DNA of 29,542 nucleotides, taken from a virus. The translations under genes were made by a program, and so were the position numbers. The notes under the pieces were generated by a model. It made no database searches. It was not told the DNA's origin and saw only the letters and a list, made by a program, of their open reading frames with translations. This document shows, piece by piece, positions 24,604-29,542 of the stretch. The DNA is taken from positions 1-29,542 of the IMG/VR virus record IMGVR_UViG_3300037585_000242; one strand, written 5' to 3'. Numbering within the stretch: the first letter of the stretch is position 1; every line of letters starts with the position of its first letter.

Positions 24604-24786
24604 TTATGATTCATAACTAAAATAGATTCTTTTGTATTCTTCGCCGCCTTCTCTCATGATACTCTCTAGATACTTCCTGTTCTCACTGCCTTTGTCATAT
24701 GCTCGTGGGTCTTCCGACCTCTCGTAGTACCAGTCGTGTTTATCACATAGTGTCTTAAACTCAATCAGTGTCAATAGTTTGTCCAT
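24604..24786 (-). CDS. Hypothetical 60-residue early protein
   Basis: A charged protein starting MDKLLTLIEFKTLCDKHDW and containing NRKYLESIMREGGEEYKRIY. It is probably all helical. Similar short proteins ending with a LES-x5-GGEEYK pattern occur in phage early regions. The start ATG directly follows the stop of the exported-protein gene, with GAGGAG 8 nt upstream. Confidence 0.65.
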   Translation of the reverse strand: MDKLLTLIEFKTLCDKHDWYYERSEDPRAYDKGSENRKYLESIMREGGEEYKRIYFSYES

Positions 24787-24963
24787 TTATTCTACTCCTC
24801 TACAATCTGGTTTAATATTGTCATAGTCTGGCATGAGTCCGGCGCAAACGTCTAGCCTGTACTGTGCTGCCTGTTTTATGTCATGGTTTAACTCGTCACT
24901 GCTTACCCATGCAAAAGCACAGGTTAGTGCAGCGGCGAGGATTATTTTTTGGTAGGTGTTCAT
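24787..24963 (-). CDS. Small exported protein with N-terminal signal sequence
   Basis: A 58-residue gene. Residues 1-7 are MNTYQKI. A hydrophobic core follows at 8-20 (ILAAALTCAFAWV), then a polar region with Cys40 and Cys54 and the end DCRGVE. This looks like a Sec signal peptide or anchor followed by a short periplasmic domain that could hold a disulfide. The C15 context (ALTC) is not a good lipobox. The start is 1 nt after the stop of the upstream gene and has GAGG near it. The stop directly abuts the next ATG, which supports a real gene in the coupled series. Confidence 0.65.
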   Translation of the reverse strand: MNTYQKIILAAALTCAFAWVSSDELNHDIKQAAQYRLDVCAGLMPDYDNIKPDCRGVE

Positions 24964-24964
24964 A

Positions 24965-25270
24965 CTATGCTGCCTCTATTGCGCTGTAAAAGAATATTGA
25001 TTGTAGCACTGTATCATCTGATAAACAAGTGGCTTTAGGAAACACACCATCAGCGTCAAGTGCATCGCTCATTCCGTACAGGTCTACTGTATAAACACCA
25101 TCTGATAGATTGTCTTCTATATGGTCTGCAATAGAGTACCGACCTGATACAAACTTAAGCCAGCCCAGTTCGTCATCTGTTAGGGCGTATTGTTCCCCGT
25201 CTTCTAACTGGTAGTGGTAGTTCTCTAGGTCGCTATCCTGTGCCCGTAGGCTTTCGCTTGTATGTGTCAT
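24965..25270 (-). CDS. Conserved acidic early protein, function unknown
   Basis: A 101-residue acidic protein starting MTHTSESLRAQDSDLENYHY. It includes LTDDELGWLKFVSGRYSIAD, the segment DGVYTVDLYGMSDALDADGV and CLSDDTVLQSIFFY. This order of segments recurs in early genes of T7-like phages, with no known role. AGAGGTA lies 7 nt before the ATG. It begins 1 nt after the stop of the Gp88-like gene. Confidence 0.72.
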   Translation of the reverse strand: MTHTSESLRAQDSDLENYHYQLEDGEQYALTDDELGWLKFVSGRYSIADHIEDNLSDGVYTVDLYGMSDALDADGVFPKATCLSDDTVLQSIFFYSAIEAA

Positions 25271-25271
25271 G

Positions 25272-25919
25272 CTATGCTACCTCTTGAAGTTTGATTAGTT
25301 TCAACATTTTCTTGCCATGCGCTGGATATGCTACCACAGAAACTTCCTGATTCCAACAAGCGCGACAAGGGCCGCATTTGCCTTCTCTGGTACTAGATTC
25401 ACAGACCGTTAGGTTACCATTGCTAGAGTCTAGAGAAGCTATGATTGTGCTTGTGTTGCGTCCTGCTACTGTCTCACCTGTCACACTGTCACTAGAGTAG
25501 CGCACTACTACGTTCTGCAGAGCTTCCATTTCAGCGAATACACCATGAAACTTAATAAACTTGTGCATGCGCGTAGGTAACCAGTGTTTTGTCCAAGGTG
25601 TGCGTTTCATTACCTGTAGAATCTTACGCGCTAGTTTGATGCTATAGACATCTCCAGAATCAAACCAACGAAAGTATCTGTCATTGTCTAGTTCTGCAAC
25701 CATATCATCAACCCATGCTTCACGCTTCCAATCTCTCTGATTGTGTTCACGTGGTTGTTTTACGTTAGGAAACCTATAGTTTCCTGTGGTCGCGTAGCAT
25801 CCTATACAGGCTGGCACTAGTGTGCCGTCTTTGCCCACACTTCCGGCACAAGTAGTCAGTGCTTGAAGTGACCATGAACGACAAGGCATTTTGCCTGCTT
25901 TTGATAGCTTGATTGTCAT
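25272..25919 (-). CDS. Gp88-family Cys-rich protein
   Basis: A 215-residue protein with an N-terminal segment MPCRSWSLQALTTCAGSVGK, then ACIGCYATTGNYRFPNV. A central FRWFDSGDVYSIKLARKI and a C-terminal C182-x2-C185-x2-C188 (KCGPCRACWN) complete the pattern. Eight cysteines in all (C13, C24, C38, C41, C173, C182, C185, C188) suggest zinc or iron-sulfur binding. The pattern fits the phage Gp88 family, whose function is unknown. It is preceded by its own promoter-like element and by AGGAG 9 nt before the ATG, so it can be expressed independently of the upstream gene. Confidence 0.78.
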   Translation of the reverse strand: MTIKLSKAGKMPCRSWSLQALTTCAGSVGKDGTLVPACIGCYATTGNYRFPNVKQPREHNQRDWKREAWVDDMVAELDNDRYFRWFDSGDVYSIKLARKILQVMKRTPWTKHWLPTRMHKFIKFHGVFAEMEALQNVVVRYSSDSVTGETVAGRNTSTIIASLDSSNGNLTVCESSTREGKCGPCRACWNQEVSVVAYPAHGKKMLKLIKLQEVA

Positions 25920-25954
25920 ATTGTGTTGCTCCTATGTTATTAGCTAATGTGCTT

Positions 25955-25982
25955 ACAATAACAGACTGTGCAGCTATTGCAA
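25955..25982 (-). promoter_or_regulatory. Early promoter element A (TTGCAA-N16-TATTGT)
   Basis: On the minus strand TTGCAA (25982-25977), 16 bp and TATTGT (25960-25955) lie upstream of the Gp88-like gene. A copy with the same spacing and almost the same spacer sequence lies upstream of the neighbouring early gene. Each hexamer matches the sigma70 consensus at 4 of 6 bases; the repetition is the stronger evidence. Confidence 0.6.
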
Positions 25983-25994
25983 GCACTTTTTTAA

Positions 25995-26276
25995 TTATCT
26001 GTACGTGATGTGATTCTTGATAGACCACTTCTCGATTACTGGTTGCCCGTATTCGTCCTCGTCCAGTACAATGTATGCAACGGTTTTCTTGACGTTAGCA
26101 TAGCGCCAGCCTGAATCCTCGAAGAAAGACGATACCCATACACGGTGAGGATAGTCAACAATTGGTAACCAGCTATCGTTAGGTGTATTAGCCTCATAGT
26201 CGAATGATGTGTCGTGTGCTTTATTCTTGAACGTACCAATGACTCTTTTGATAGCGTTAGTGGGTGCGTATGACAT
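25995..26276 (-). CDS. First gene of the leftward early arm, conserved, function unknown
   Basis: A 93-residue protein starting MSYAPTNAIKRVIGTFKNKA. It includes HDTSFDYEANTPNDSWLPIV, HRVWVSSFFEDSGWRYANVK and a C-terminus DEDEYGQPVIEKWSIKNH. These segments recur in early proteins of related phages. As the first gene of the arm it may act soon after infection. AGAGG lies 9 nt before the ATG. Its leader matches that of the following Gp88-like gene. Confidence 0.72.
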   Translation of the reverse strand: MSYAPTNAIKRVIGTFKNKAHDTSFDYEANTPNDSWLPIVDYPHRVWVSSFFEDSGWRYANVKKTVAYIVLDEDEYGQPVIEKWSIKNHITYR

Positions 26277-26311
26277 CTTGTGTTGCCTCTATTGCGTTGG
26301 TTGATGTAGTA

Positions 26312-26339
26312 ACAATAGCAGACTGTGTAGCCATTGCAA
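26312..26339 (-). promoter_or_regulatory. Early promoter element B (TTGCAA-N16-TATTGT)
   Basis: On the minus strand TTGCAA (26339-26334), 16 bp and TATTGT (26317-26312) lie upstream of the first leftward early gene. It is a near copy of element A: about 27 of 30 bases agree from 26312 to 26341. Confidence 0.6.
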
Positions 26340-26478
26340 GCGCAACGTGTGACTATTTTTTATAGTGATGAACAGACATAATAACTTGTGATGGTCTTGT
26401 GTTTATACTTGTGTTGTGCTTGTCGCTCTAGAGGTCCAACATAAGCTTACACACTTGTCAACCCCAGTTTCTACCCAT

Positions 26479-26493
26479 GCAAAACCCATGCCA
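26479..26493 (-). promoter_or_regulatory. Sigma54-like -24/-12 motif M1, leftward
   Basis: The minus strand reads TGGCATGGGTTTTGC followed by A. It fits TGGCAYG-N4-TTGCW. Predicted start is near 26468, directed toward the early genes. Confidence 0.5.
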
Positions 26494-26502
26494 CCTTAGA
26501 CA

Positions 26503-26517
26503 TGGCACAGATGTTGC
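26503..26517 (+). promoter_or_regulatory. Sigma54-like -24/-12 motif P1, rightward
   Basis: The plus strand reads TGGCACAGATGTTGC followed by T. It fits TGGCAY-N5-TTGCW. Predicted start is near 26529, inside motif M2. Confidence 0.5.
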
Positions 26518-26524
26518 TACCCAT

Positions 26525-26539
26525 GCAAAACCCGTGCCA
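26525..26539 (-). promoter_or_regulatory. Sigma54-like -24/-12 motif M2, leftward
   Basis: The minus strand reads TTGGCACGGGTTTTGCA including flanks, a full match to YTGGCACG-N4-TTGCW. It is the best of the five. Predicted start is near 26514, inside motif P1. Confidence 0.55.
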
Positions 26540-26565
26540 ACTCCAGGGTCAGCTAAAGTTGGCAC
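26534..26565. repeat. Perfect 9-bp inverted repeat, 14-nt loop
   Basis: GTGCCAACT (26534-26542) and AGTTGGCAC (26557-26565) are exact complements around a 14-nt centre. The arms contain the -24 elements of M2 and P2, so the two motifs face away from each other here. Confidence 0.9.
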
Positions 26566-26574
26566 ACTTGTTGC
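26560..26574 (+). promoter_or_regulatory. Sigma54-like -24/-12 motif P2, rightward
   Basis: The plus strand reads TTGGCACACTTGTTGCT including flanks. Predicted start is near 26586, inside motif M3. Confidence 0.5.
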
Positions 26575-26577
26575 TAC

Positions 26578-26592
26578 GCAAGAATCATGCCA
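26578..26592 (-). promoter_or_regulatory. Sigma54-like -24/-12 motif M3, leftward
   Basis: The minus strand reads TTGGCATGATTCTTGCG including flanks. It fits TGGCAYG-N4-TTGC, with G instead of A/T after TTGC. Predicted start is near 26567, inside motif P2. Confidence 0.45.
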
Positions 26593-26764
26593 ATTGTTGG
26601 ACAAATGTTGGACGGGGGGAGGGGGTTGCCTTCTGTTGTTAATTGTAGTAGCCACTGGTGCACAAAATAGGTGAAAATTAGGAATATTACCCCGTGTATT
26701 AACGACAGTAACTACTTGTTTTACCTTGTATTACTACAACTGACCACCCACAGCCATAAATAGC

Positions 26765-26793
26765 TTGACTTCTGTGAATACTTGTGTTATACT
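26765..26793 (+). promoter_or_regulatory. Sigma70-like promoter for the packaging arm
   Basis: TTGACT (26765-26770), a 17-bp spacer and TATACT (26788-26793) match the consensus hexamers at 5 of 6 bases each, with ideal spacing. Transcription would start near 26800, about 22 nt before the small terminase gene. Confidence 0.7.
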
Positions 26794-26821
26794 ATAGTTG
26801 TATTTAGGGACAATTTGTGTT

Positions 26822-27262
26822 ATGACAACTGAATCAAAGGTTGGGCCTCCAGAAATTAAAAAGAGGGGCCGTGGCAGACCCCGGAAGTCAGAAGTAGCCG
26901 CTGTAAAACCCGGTAACAAGGGTAAGGTGGGTAGACCCAAAGGTGACGCTGCTATTATAAACGAGTACAAAGCTCGTATGTTGGCTTCTCCTAAGTCAAG
27001 AAAGGTCCTAGAGACTATTTTTGATGCAGCTTTAGACCACGACCATAAGAATCAGGCTTCTGCATGGAAGCTAATCATGGACCGTATGTTGCCAGTAGGT
27101 GCTTTTGAAAGAGAAGTTGCTGCGGCCGGTGGCAAAAGTGCTATACAGATTAACATCACTGGTGTTGGTACTGTAGATGTAAACGATGCAGCCCATAGTG
27201 GTGCTGAGGTCAGTGGTGACGAAGCTTCCATAATTGAAGGAGAAGTAGTTGATCAATCTTGA
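26822..27262 (+). CDS. Putative small terminase subunit with AT-hook-like N-terminus
   Basis: A 146-residue protein from the ATG at 26822 (MTTESKVGPPEIKKRGRGRP). An in-frame TTG at 26798 lies at the predicted transcription start and is rejected. Residues 15-22 (RGRGRPRK) and 35-40 (KVGRPK) resemble AT-hooks. The middle is helical (INEYKARMLASPKSRKVLET, later KLIMDRMLPVGAFE). The C-terminus is acidic. Its position just before the M15 peptidase and large terminase supports a DNA-recognition role in packaging. The family match is by pattern and context only. The ribosome site (GGGA, 11 nt upstream) is weak. Confidence 0.6.
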   Translation: MTTESKVGPPEIKKRGRGRPRKSEVAAVKPGNKGKVGRPKGDAAIINEYKARMLASPKSRKVLETIFDAALDHDHKNQASAWKLIMDRMLPVGAFEREVAAAGGKSAIQINITGVGTVDVNDAAHSGAEVSGDEASIIEGEVVDQS

Positions 27263-27602
27263 ATTTTTTACCTTAGACGAGTTCAACTGTCAAGTCACTG
27301 GTGAGAACAAGATGGAACCAGAGTTCCTACAGAAGCTTGACCGTTTGCGTGCCGGGTGTGGGTTTCCGTTTGTCATAACGAGTGGTTATAGACACCCCAT
27401 AGAACATCCTATTGAAGCATCCAAGGAAGTTCCGGGAACCCATGCCCAAGGCATTGCTGCAGACATCCAGATAATCAGTGCTTACCAGAGGCACGTCATT
27501 GTGTCTGAGGCTCTAAAGCTAGGCTTCACGGGTATAGGCATTGACAAAACATTCGTACATGTGGACACAAGAGGTACAACTCCTGTGATGTGGTTGTACT
27601 AA
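27249..27602 (+). CDS. M15-type peptidase, probable endolysin
   Basis: A 117-residue protein of the Peptidase M15_3 type. Zinc-site residues are H65 and D72 in GTHAQGIAADI, and H104 in FVHVDTR. FVITSGYRHP and HPIEASKEVPG are the usual flanking segments. It should cut peptide cross-links in peptidoglycan, either as endolysin or for entry. The start is TTG (27249), with GGAG 6 nt upstream. The gene overlaps the end of the small terminase by 14 nt. The next gene begins 3 nt after its stop. A lysis gene next to the terminase, far from the holins, is normal for such phages. Confidence 0.88.
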   Translation: MINLEFFTLDEFNCQVTGENKMEPEFLQKLDRLRAGCGFPFVITSGYRHPIEHPIEASKEVPGTHAQGIAADIQIISAYQRHVIVSEALKLGFTGIGIDKTFVHVDTRGTTPVMWLY

Positions 27603-27605
27603 GAC

Positions 27606-28856
27606 GTGGACCTAGACATCCAGTTACTGCCGTGGCAGCAAGAGGTCTGGGCTGACGACACTAGATTCAAGATAGTCGCAGCAGGTAGACGTACAGGTAA
27701 ATCCAGACTTGCTGCTTGGCTGCTCATTGTAAACGCTCTGCAGACTGAACGTGGACAAGTGTTCTACGTAGCCCCTACACAGGGTCAGGCCAGAGACATC
27801 ATGTGGCAGACGTTGTTGGAACTAGGCAACCCTGTGATTACAGGTAGCCACATTAATAATCTACAGATTAAGTTAGTCAACGGTGCAACCATCAGTCTCA
27901 AAGGTGCCGACAGGCCAGAGACTATGCGTGGTGTGTCACTGAAGTTCTTGGTGTTGGACGAGTACGCAGACATGAAGCCTGACGTATTTGAGCAGATACT
28001 TAGACCTGCTTTGGCTGACCAAAAGGGTTGTGCAATGTTCATAGGTACGCCTATGGGTCGCAACCACTTCTATGAACTCTACAAATATGCAGACTTAGGT
28101 GACGATGAAACTTATAAAGCTTGGCACTTTACTTCCTATGATAACCCAATACTGGACCCAAATGAAATTGACACTGCAAAGAAGTCTATGTCGAGCTATG
28201 CGTTTCGTCAAGAGTTTATGGCTTCGTTTGAAGCTCGTGGGTCAGAAATGTTTAAAGAGGACTGGGTAAAGTTTGACGAAGAAGCTTGTGACGAAGGTGA
28301 CTACTACATAGCTATTGACTTAGCAGGTTTTGAAGAAGTCAACAAGAAGCGTACTAAAAATGCTAAACTTGACGAGACAGCAATAGCAGTAGTCAAAGTA
28401 AACCCCAATGGCTGGTACGTGGAAAACATCATACACGGACGTTGGACCTTAGACGAAACTGCAGCTAAAATCTTTCAGGCTGTCAGAGACTACAAACCAG
28501 TTAGCGTAGGTATTGAGAAGGGTATAGCGAAGCAGGCAGTGATGTCTCCCCTACTGGACCTACAGAGACGCTACGGGACGTTCTTCAGAGTTGAGGAGTT
28601 GACCCACGGTAACAAGAAGAAGACTGACAGGGTGATGTGGGCGTTACAGGGCAGGTTTGAGAACGGCTTTGTGACACTCAGTAGAGGAGAGTGGAACACT
28701 AGGTTCTTGGACCAACTGTTTCAATTCCCAGACCCACTAACTCACGACGACTTGGTTGACGCTTTAGCTTACGTAGACCAACTAGCAAACGTAGCCTATG
28801 ACTATGACTACGAAATTGACGACCATGAAATTTTAGACGTAGTAGCAGGATACTAA
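27606..28856 (+). CDS. Large terminase subunit
   Basis: A 416-residue packaging motor. The ATPase domain has Walker A AAGRRTGKS (K32, S33), Walker B FLVLDEYAD (D118, E119) and the coupling segment IGTPMG (146-151). The nuclease domain has D238 (YYIAIDLAG), E304 (VGIEKG) and the HDDLVDALAY segment (D382/D385). It translocates DNA into the prohead and cuts it. The start is GTG (27606), as no in-frame ATG lies nearby; the ribosome site is weak. It follows the peptidase stop by 3 nt. Confidence 0.95.
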   Translation: MDLDIQLLPWQQEVWADDTRFKIVAAGRRTGKSRLAAWLLIVNALQTERGQVFYVAPTQGQARDIMWQTLLELGNPVITGSHINNLQIKLVNGATISLKGADRPETMRGVSLKFLVLDEYADMKPDVFEQILRPALADQKGCAMFIGTPMGRNHFYELYKYADLGDDETYKAWHFTSYDNPILDPNEIDTAKKSMSSYAFRQEFMASFEARGSEMFKEDWVKFDEEACDEGDYYIAIDLAGFEEVNKKRTKNAKLDETAIAVVKVNPNGWYVENIIHGRWTLDETAAKIFQAVRDYKPVSVGIEKGIAKQAVMSPLLDLQRRYGTFFRVEELTHGNKKKTDRVMWALQGRFENGFVTLSRGEWNTRFLDQLFQFPDPLTHDDLVDALAYVDQLANVAYDYDYEIDDHEILDVVAGY

Positions 28857-28857
28857 T

Positions 28858-29394
28858 ATGGCAGAGAAACCTTTTAAAGATAAGTTTTATGGTGCTTTAC
28901 AGCAATATCAAGCTACGGAAGAAGAGTCTGCTGCTGAATTTGAAGGCAATGACTTTAGATGGGCAGAAACAAAGATGGGTGGTGACTCCCCTACAGGGAC
29001 ACCTAAAATTTACATAAACCATCAAAAATTTAAAGACAATCCTGATACTAGAGAAAACTATGTTCAAGAAATGCTGATAGGTGAAGGGTTACATCTGATA
29101 AAAGAGATAGACCCAGAAAGAGCAGAAAGACTTTATACGACCGCAGTTAACGACCCTGATGTTTTAGGTTGGTTGAAAGAATCATACCGTTATGAACAAA
29201 ACAGAGGGGAAGAACGTCCTTTTGAACAGTGGGTAAAGCACTCTAGATTAGACCAAATTATTGGCGGTTATTTATTAGGCGGTAAAAACTCATCAGTACC
29301 TACTATGCAATCGTGGCCTACAGAGCGATTACCTTACGGTACTAAATTTAAAGCAGAAGTAGAAAGTCTAAAAAAAGATTTAGGTTTGAAGTAG
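28858..29394 (+). CDS. Hypothetical protein between large terminase and portal
   Basis: A 178-residue protein starting MAEKPFKDKFYGALQQYQAT. Segments IYINHQKFKDNPDTRENYVQ, then EMLIGEGLHLIKEIDPERAE, then DPDVLGWLKESYRYEQN and HSRLDQIIGGYLLGGK give it a mostly helical layout. I recall similar proteins at this place in related marine phages but no function. The EGLHLI segment is not a convincing zincin site. The gene starts 1 nt after the terminase stop and ends 9 nt before the portal. A virion or packaging accessory role is likely. Confidence 0.7.
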   Translation: MAEKPFKDKFYGALQQYQATEEESAAEFEGNDFRWAETKMGGDSPTGTPKIYINHQKFKDNPDTRENYVQEMLIGEGLHLIKEIDPERAERLYTTAVNDPDVLGWLKESYRYEQNRGEERPFEQWVKHSRLDQIIGGYLLGGKNSSVPTMQSWPTERLPYGTKFKAEVESLKKDLGLK

Positions 29395-29403
29395 GATACT
29401 AAT

Positions 29404-29542
29404 ATGAGTGAACTTTTTGAACAAGACCCGCTGATGATAGAGGAATCTATTGAAGACTGGGTGATAACCAAGTGTGACGACTGGCGTGACCACTACGAAG
29501 CAAACTATGAATCACGCTTTGAGGAGTACTACAGACTCTGGC
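29404..29542 (+). CDS. Portal protein, N-terminal part (3' partial)
   Basis: The first 46 residues, starting MSELFEQDPLMIEESIEDW and containing WRDHYEANYESRFEEYYRLW, are present; the frame is open to the end of the window. The WR-x-HYE-x-NY-x5-EYYRLW pattern is the usual N-terminus of the portal in this phage type. The position after the large terminase fits. The portal is the DNA entry/exit ring at the head vertex. A GGA ribosome site lies 8 nt upstream. Confidence 0.85.
   Translation, partial: MSELFEQDPLMIEESIEDWVITKCDDWRDHYEANYESRFEEYYRLW

Larger units (their letters stand above)
26277..26821. other. Divergent control region between the early and packaging arms
   Basis: A 545-nt gap with no supportable gene. 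From left to right it holds early promoter element B (26312-26339) and a region with one GTCCAAC (26434-26440). The sigma54-like motif cluster follows (26479-26592). Next come two GTTGGAC copies (from 26596 and 26607), a G-rich tract GGGGGGAGGGGG (26614-26625) and a sigma70-like promoter for the packaging arm (26765-26793). A packaging or replication site could also be here. Confidence 0.7.

Noticed and set aside
25774-26028. Minus-strand frame across the gap between the two promoter-leader cassettes
   Set aside because: It crosses the intergenic promoter element and overlaps the Gp88-like gene in another frame; there is no ribosome site.
26456-26461. Perfect TTGACA on the minus strand as a sigma70 -35
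   Set aside because: No acceptable -10 hexamer lies 16-18 bp downstream.
26458-26674. Short open frames on both strands in the divergent control region
   Set aside because: They run through the repeat cluster, have no ribosome sites and look nothing like their neighbours in composition.
22140-26821. tRNA genes or CRISPR arrays in the intergenic gaps
   Set aside because: No cloverleaf with TTC/CCA features and no regular repeat-spacer array was seen. The repeats present are directly adjacent or dyadic.

Overview
The window is most of a short-tailed, T7-related lytic phage genome. The hallmarks are a T7-type DNA polymerase, a fused primase-helicase, an endonuclease I-type resolvase, and a P22/T7-style tail adaptor and tail hub. 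A block of large membrane-active proteins of the kind ejected with the DNA is also present. A B12-dependent ribonucleotide reductase and ThyX suggest an aquatic, probably marine, bacterial host. That host inference rests on gene content only. I see no integrase, no repressor gene and no phage RNA polymerase, so transcription should depend on the host enzyme. The major capsid and scaffold genes are not in the window, and the portal gene runs off the right end.

Layout. Positions 1-14304 (+) carry tail and lysis genes. These are the end of a small fibre-like gene, a tail fibre with a self-cleaving S74 chaperone and a small conserved protein. Three small membrane proteins (holin cassette) follow, then a 906-residue tandem-repeat protein, the head-tail adaptor, the tail hub and four large candidate internal or ejection proteins. 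At 14304/14314 this arm meets the minus-strand arm tail to tail. Positions 14314-22139 (-) hold nucleotide metabolism and replication: SSB, primase-helicase, DNA polymerase, a GIY-YIG protein, a PD-(D/E)XK exonuclease, endonuclease I, a DUF3310 protein and NrdJ. Positions 22140-22396 are a repeat-dense control region with a sigma70-like promoter for SSB. Positions 22397-26276 (-) hold small early genes, mostly unknown, plus ThyX, a Gp88-like Cys-rich protein and a small exported protein. Positions 26277-26821 are a divergent control region. Positions 26822-29542 (+) hold packaging genes: a putative small terminase, an M15 peptidase, the large terminase, a structural hypothetical and the portal.

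If the map is circular or circularly permuted, portal to capsid to the fibre gene at position 1 would close it. All genes would then fall into two opposing arms that start at the 26.3-26.8 kb control region and meet at 14.31 kb. Many genes overlap by ATGA/TAATG or abut, so the arms are probably a few long translationally coupled operons.

The most unusual item is in the divergent control region. Five motifs within 114 bp match the -24/-12 consensus of sigma54 promoters with exact spacing. They alternate in direction, and two pairs point into each other so that only one member of each pair could fire at a time. Other items worth attention are a duplicated promoter-leader element in front of two early genes, a 12-bp iterated dyad cluster upstream of the replication genes, and the multi-repeat protein with an EF-hand-like loop. 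A hidden 58-residue exported protein is also notable.
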